DNA of 64,000 bases from Treponema sp. CETP13. Its GTDB lineage: Bacteria > Spirochaetota > Spirochaetia > Treponematales > Treponemataceae. Both the position numbers and the translations under genes were made by a program. Below, one piece after another: positions 62,147 through 64,000 of this stretch. The stretch spans positions 62,001-126,000 of the forward strand of contig MLPZ01000013.1 in the NCBI GenBank assembly GCA_001885315.1, in the 5' to 3' direction. The notes beneath the pieces are model-generated. The model worked only from the letters and a program-made list of their open reading frames with translations, had not been told where the DNA came from and did not search any database. Within the stretch, counting starts at the first letter, position 1; each line of letters begins with the position of its first letter.

Positions 62147-63202
62147 CTAATTAGTTAATGGGATTACAAACCCGTACTTTAAATATAGTTTATTTTTCTT
62201 ATAAAAAACAATAACTTCTCCTGCAAAAAAACCATCCTCACAAAAAACAGCAAGATGATAAGTATCTAAAGAGCAATCTGTTAATTTTTCTATAAAAAAG
62301 CTTTCTTTAAGCGGTTTCCCGTTAAAAAAACTATCCTTAGCATTTTCATGCAAATGAACCGGAAAAAAACCACACTCTTTTGCAATTTTACTATCCATAG
62401 AACGCAATTTCTGAACAACTTCTTCTTGTAAACGTAATTCTACCGCCGTATCTGTTGAGAAGTTTTTATCTGCTTGTTGCGATTTTAGGATTGCACTATC
62501 ATTAACAACAGTGTTTATGTCAAAAGAACGCAAAAAACTAGTCCCTACAGCATCTTTTAATTCAAAGGAACCAACCGAGGTTCTTAAAAGTCCTATTAAA
62601 TGTGCTGCAGAACCACTTTCAATACCTATATCACGAGCTAAACACCTAATATATGTCCCTTTAGAAACATGGAATATAATATGAGCATATTGAACTAGAT
62701 TTTCATTATTATATTTTAACTCTTTTATCTTAGAACTAAAAACAGTTATAGGTCTTTTAGGAATTTCAAATTCTTTGCCAGCTCTTGCTAAATCACTTGC
62801 ACGTTTGCCATTAACATGCACAGCCGAAAAAGACGGAGGAGATTGCATTAAATCGCCACAAAATTTTTCAACAGCCTTAATAACATTATTTTTTGTGGGA
62901 AGTTCTTTGGTTTTTATTACTTTACCAAAAAGATCGAGAGTATCTGTTTCTGATCCAAATTGGATGATAGCCTCATATTTTTTATCAAAAGCTGTAACAC
63001 GTTGTGCAAGGCGAGTATGAGAACCTGTCATCACAACAAGCAACCCTTGTGCAAAGCTATCAAGTGTACCTGTATGACCAACTTTTTTAGTATGTAAGGC
63101 ATGCTTTATTGTATAAAGTGAAGAAAAACTAGTTTTACCTGGTAATTTTGCAAAAAGTACAATTCCACCAGGACTAACTGTATGTGTATTATTTAGACTC
63201 AT
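62147..63202 (-). CDS. truB: tRNA pseudouridine-55 synthase
   Basis: 351 residues. Catalytic Asp in VGHTGTLDSFAQGLL; other motifs are YEAIIQFGSETDTLD, PPSFSAVHVNGKRASDLARAG and SKGTYIRCLARDIG. It forms pseudouridine 55 in the T loop. About 45 C-terminal residues follow the family core. Its start lies 14 nt inside rbfA, so translation is coupled. Confidence 0.95.
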   Translation of the reverse strand: MSLNNTHTVSPGGIVLFAKLPGKTSFSSLYTIKHALHTKKVGHTGTLDSFAQGLLVVMTGSHTRLAQRVTAFDKKYEAIIQFGSETDTLDLFGKVIKTKELPTKNNVIKAVEKFCGDLMQSPPSFSAVHVNGKRASDLARAGKEFEIPKRPITVFSSKIKELKYNNENLVQYAHIIFHVSKGTYIRCLARDIGIESGSAAHLIGLLRTSVGSFELKDAVGTSFLRSFDINTVVNDSAILKSQQADKNFSTDTAVELRLQEEVVQKLRSMDSKIAKECGFFPVHLHENAKDSFFNGKPLKESFFIEKLTDCSLDTYHLAVFCEDGFFAGEVIVFYKKNKLYLKYGFVIPLTN

Positions 63203-63584
63203 CTATTAAAGGAGACTCTTTTTCGCGCTTATCTTGTTCTCTTTCAAGTTCATTCAACTTATTTACCATCTCAAATCCCTCTTTAATACTTGTATCAGCT
63301 ACAAATGTTAACTTTGGAATCTTACGTAAAGTAAGTTTTTTACCAAGAGCATGCTGGATAAATCCAGCTGCACTTTGTAATCCTTGAACGCCTTTCTCTA
63401 TAATTTTATCCTTCATAAAACTTGAGACATAAACTTTTGCAAATCCTAAATCTGCAGCAACTTCAACACGATTAATACTTAAAAAAGTCGAAACTCTTGG
63501 GTCCTTCACTTGTCCTTGCATAATCATTGTTGAAATTTCTTCGCGTATTTGTTCACCTAAGCGAACCATTCTATACCCAGCCAT
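63189..63584 (-). CDS. rbfA: Ribosome-binding factor A
   Basis: 131 residues. KH-like RbfA pattern: MVRLGEQIREEISTMIMQGQ, DPRVSTFLSINRVEVAADLG, FAKVYVSSF and RKIPKLTFVADTSI. Helps mature the 5' end of 16S rRNA in cold adaptation. TAATG overlaps the infB stop with the rbfA start. A charged C-terminal tail is present. Confidence 0.95.
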   Translation of the reverse strand: MAGYRMVRLGEQIREEISTMIMQGQVKDPRVSTFLSINRVEVAADLGFAKVYVSSFMKDKIIEKGVQGLQSAAGFIQHALGKKLTLRKIPKLTFVADTSIKEGFEMVNKLNELEREQDKREKESPLIDESK

Positions 63585-64000
63585 TATGCCCCTGCTTTTT
63601 TAGATTCTTTTTCTTTTCGAATCTTCTCTTGAACAAGCGTTTCGCCAAGTTTTCGAGCGACATCTACAAATTCAATAATTTCCATTTGGTCACCAACTTT
63701 CACGTCTTGCCAATTTGCTATGCCGATACCGCATTCAAAACCTTTTTCGACAGATTTTGCATCATCCTTAAACCGCTTTAACGATGAAATTTTTGCATTA
63801 CTATTTATAACAATACCGTCACGAATAATATTTACATGGGCATTTCGTTTAACAACACCTTGGGTAACATACGCTCCAGAAATAAGCCCAATTTTAGGAA
63901 CTTTGAACGTATCTCGAACTTCGAGCATTCCAATAACATTTTCTTTACTATCAGGAGAAAGCATTCCTTCCATAGCAGCAGTAATTTCTTCTACAGCCTG
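63584..64000 (-). CDS. infB: Translation initiation factor IF-2, C-terminal fragment
   Basis: 138 residues are in the window and the frame stays open at the right edge. The sequence is the C2 domain of IF-2: GMLEVRDTFKVPKIGLISGAYVTQGVVKRN, IRDGIVINS, ISSLKRFKDDAKSV, GFECGIGIANWQDVKVGDQME. IF-2 delivers initiator tRNA to the 30S subunit. The C-terminus continues with an extra Lys-rich tail (about 30 residues). The N-terminal GTPase part is outside the window. Confidence 0.95.
   Translation of the reverse strand, partial: QAVEEITAAMEGMLSPDSKENVIGMLEVRDTFKVPKIGLISGAYVTQGVVKRNAHVNIIRDGIVINSNAKISSLKRFKDDAKSVEKGFECGIGIANWQDVKVGDQMEIIEFVDVARKLGETLVQEKIRKEKESKKAGA

Noticed and set aside
62130-62160. 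Palindrome AACTAATTAGTT between the GNAT and truB genes
   Set aside because: Weak A/T stem with no T run; too poor to call a terminator.

Overview
The window looks like chromosomal DNA of an AT-rich host-associated spirochaete, most likely a Treponema or close relative. The grounds are a periplasmic-flagellar sheath gene of the FlaA family, a protein that fits the spirochaete-restricted spiro-SPASM family, many tetratricopeptide-repeat (TPR) envelope proteins, and a translation block (infB-rbfA-truB ... ribF-rpsO-pnp) in an order I recall from Treponema. Genes are tightly packed, often with 1-4 nt start/stop overlaps. I see no insertion sequence, prophage, CRISPR array or rRNA operon. One tRNA gene, tRNA-Glu(UUC), is present.

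Layout. 1-5.3 kb: tail of a zinc-ribbon protein, a DinG-type helicase with an N-terminal JAMM domain, tRNA-Glu, a RelA/SpoT-type alarmone synthetase fused to TPRs, and flaA. 5.4-13.4 kb (minus): a tightly coupled six-gene operon for what appears to be activated-sugar or surface-glycan chemistry (spiro-SPASM protein, family-2-like glycosyltransferase, a three-part cytidylyltransferase/PseG-like/methyltransferase fusion, ATP-grasp ligase) ending in a cell-wall amidase and a GerMN protein, just upstream of flaA. 13.5-16.9 kb: xseA-xseB-mutL. 16.9-21.3 kb: three TPR proteins. 21.3-25.5 kb: phosphoesterase, ParB/Srx-like protein and an RsbU/RsbV/RsbW-like partner-switching set. 25.6-30.3 kb (minus): SMC with a membrane protein and an acidic lipoprotein. 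30.4-36.9 kb: Rep/UvrD helicase, exported protein, family-4 uracil-DNA glycosylase, PriA, DtxR-like regulator. 36.9-45.9 kb (minus): truA, DUF2225 protein, acpS, cdaR, cdaA, folP, dxs, a 29-residue COX24-like ribosomal protein, miaA, rpoZ, recO. 46.0-49.2 kb: recJ and an M23 peptidase. 49.2-59.1 kb (minus): HEAT-repeat protein, tgt, lptG, lptF, dut, M16 protease, pnp, rpsO, ribF. 59.1-62.1 kb: a hybrid histidine kinase and a GNAT acetyltransferase set between ribF and truB. 62.1-64.0 kb: truB, rbfA and the 3' part of infB.

Themes. DNA repair and recombination is strongly represented (dinG, xseAB, mutL, smc, rep, udg, priA, recO, recJ, dut). Envelope biogenesis and signalling form the second theme (amidase, M23, LptFG, c-di-AMP cyclase CdaA/CdaR, partner-switch phosphatase, hybrid kinase). 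The most striking regulatory observation is a recurring arrangement in which a sigma70-type -10 box lies 6-9 nt before the start codon with no Shine-Dalgarno (SD) sequence. It occurs in front of rep, udg, the DtxR-like gene, recO, recJ, the hybrid kinase and the GNAT gene, and predicts leaderless mRNAs. The best candidate for an under-described system is the spiro-SPASM/glycan operon. Other gene-level novelties are the JAMM-DinG fusion, the Rel-TPR protein, an SMC with no recognisable hinge, and a RibF with an eroded flavokinase half.
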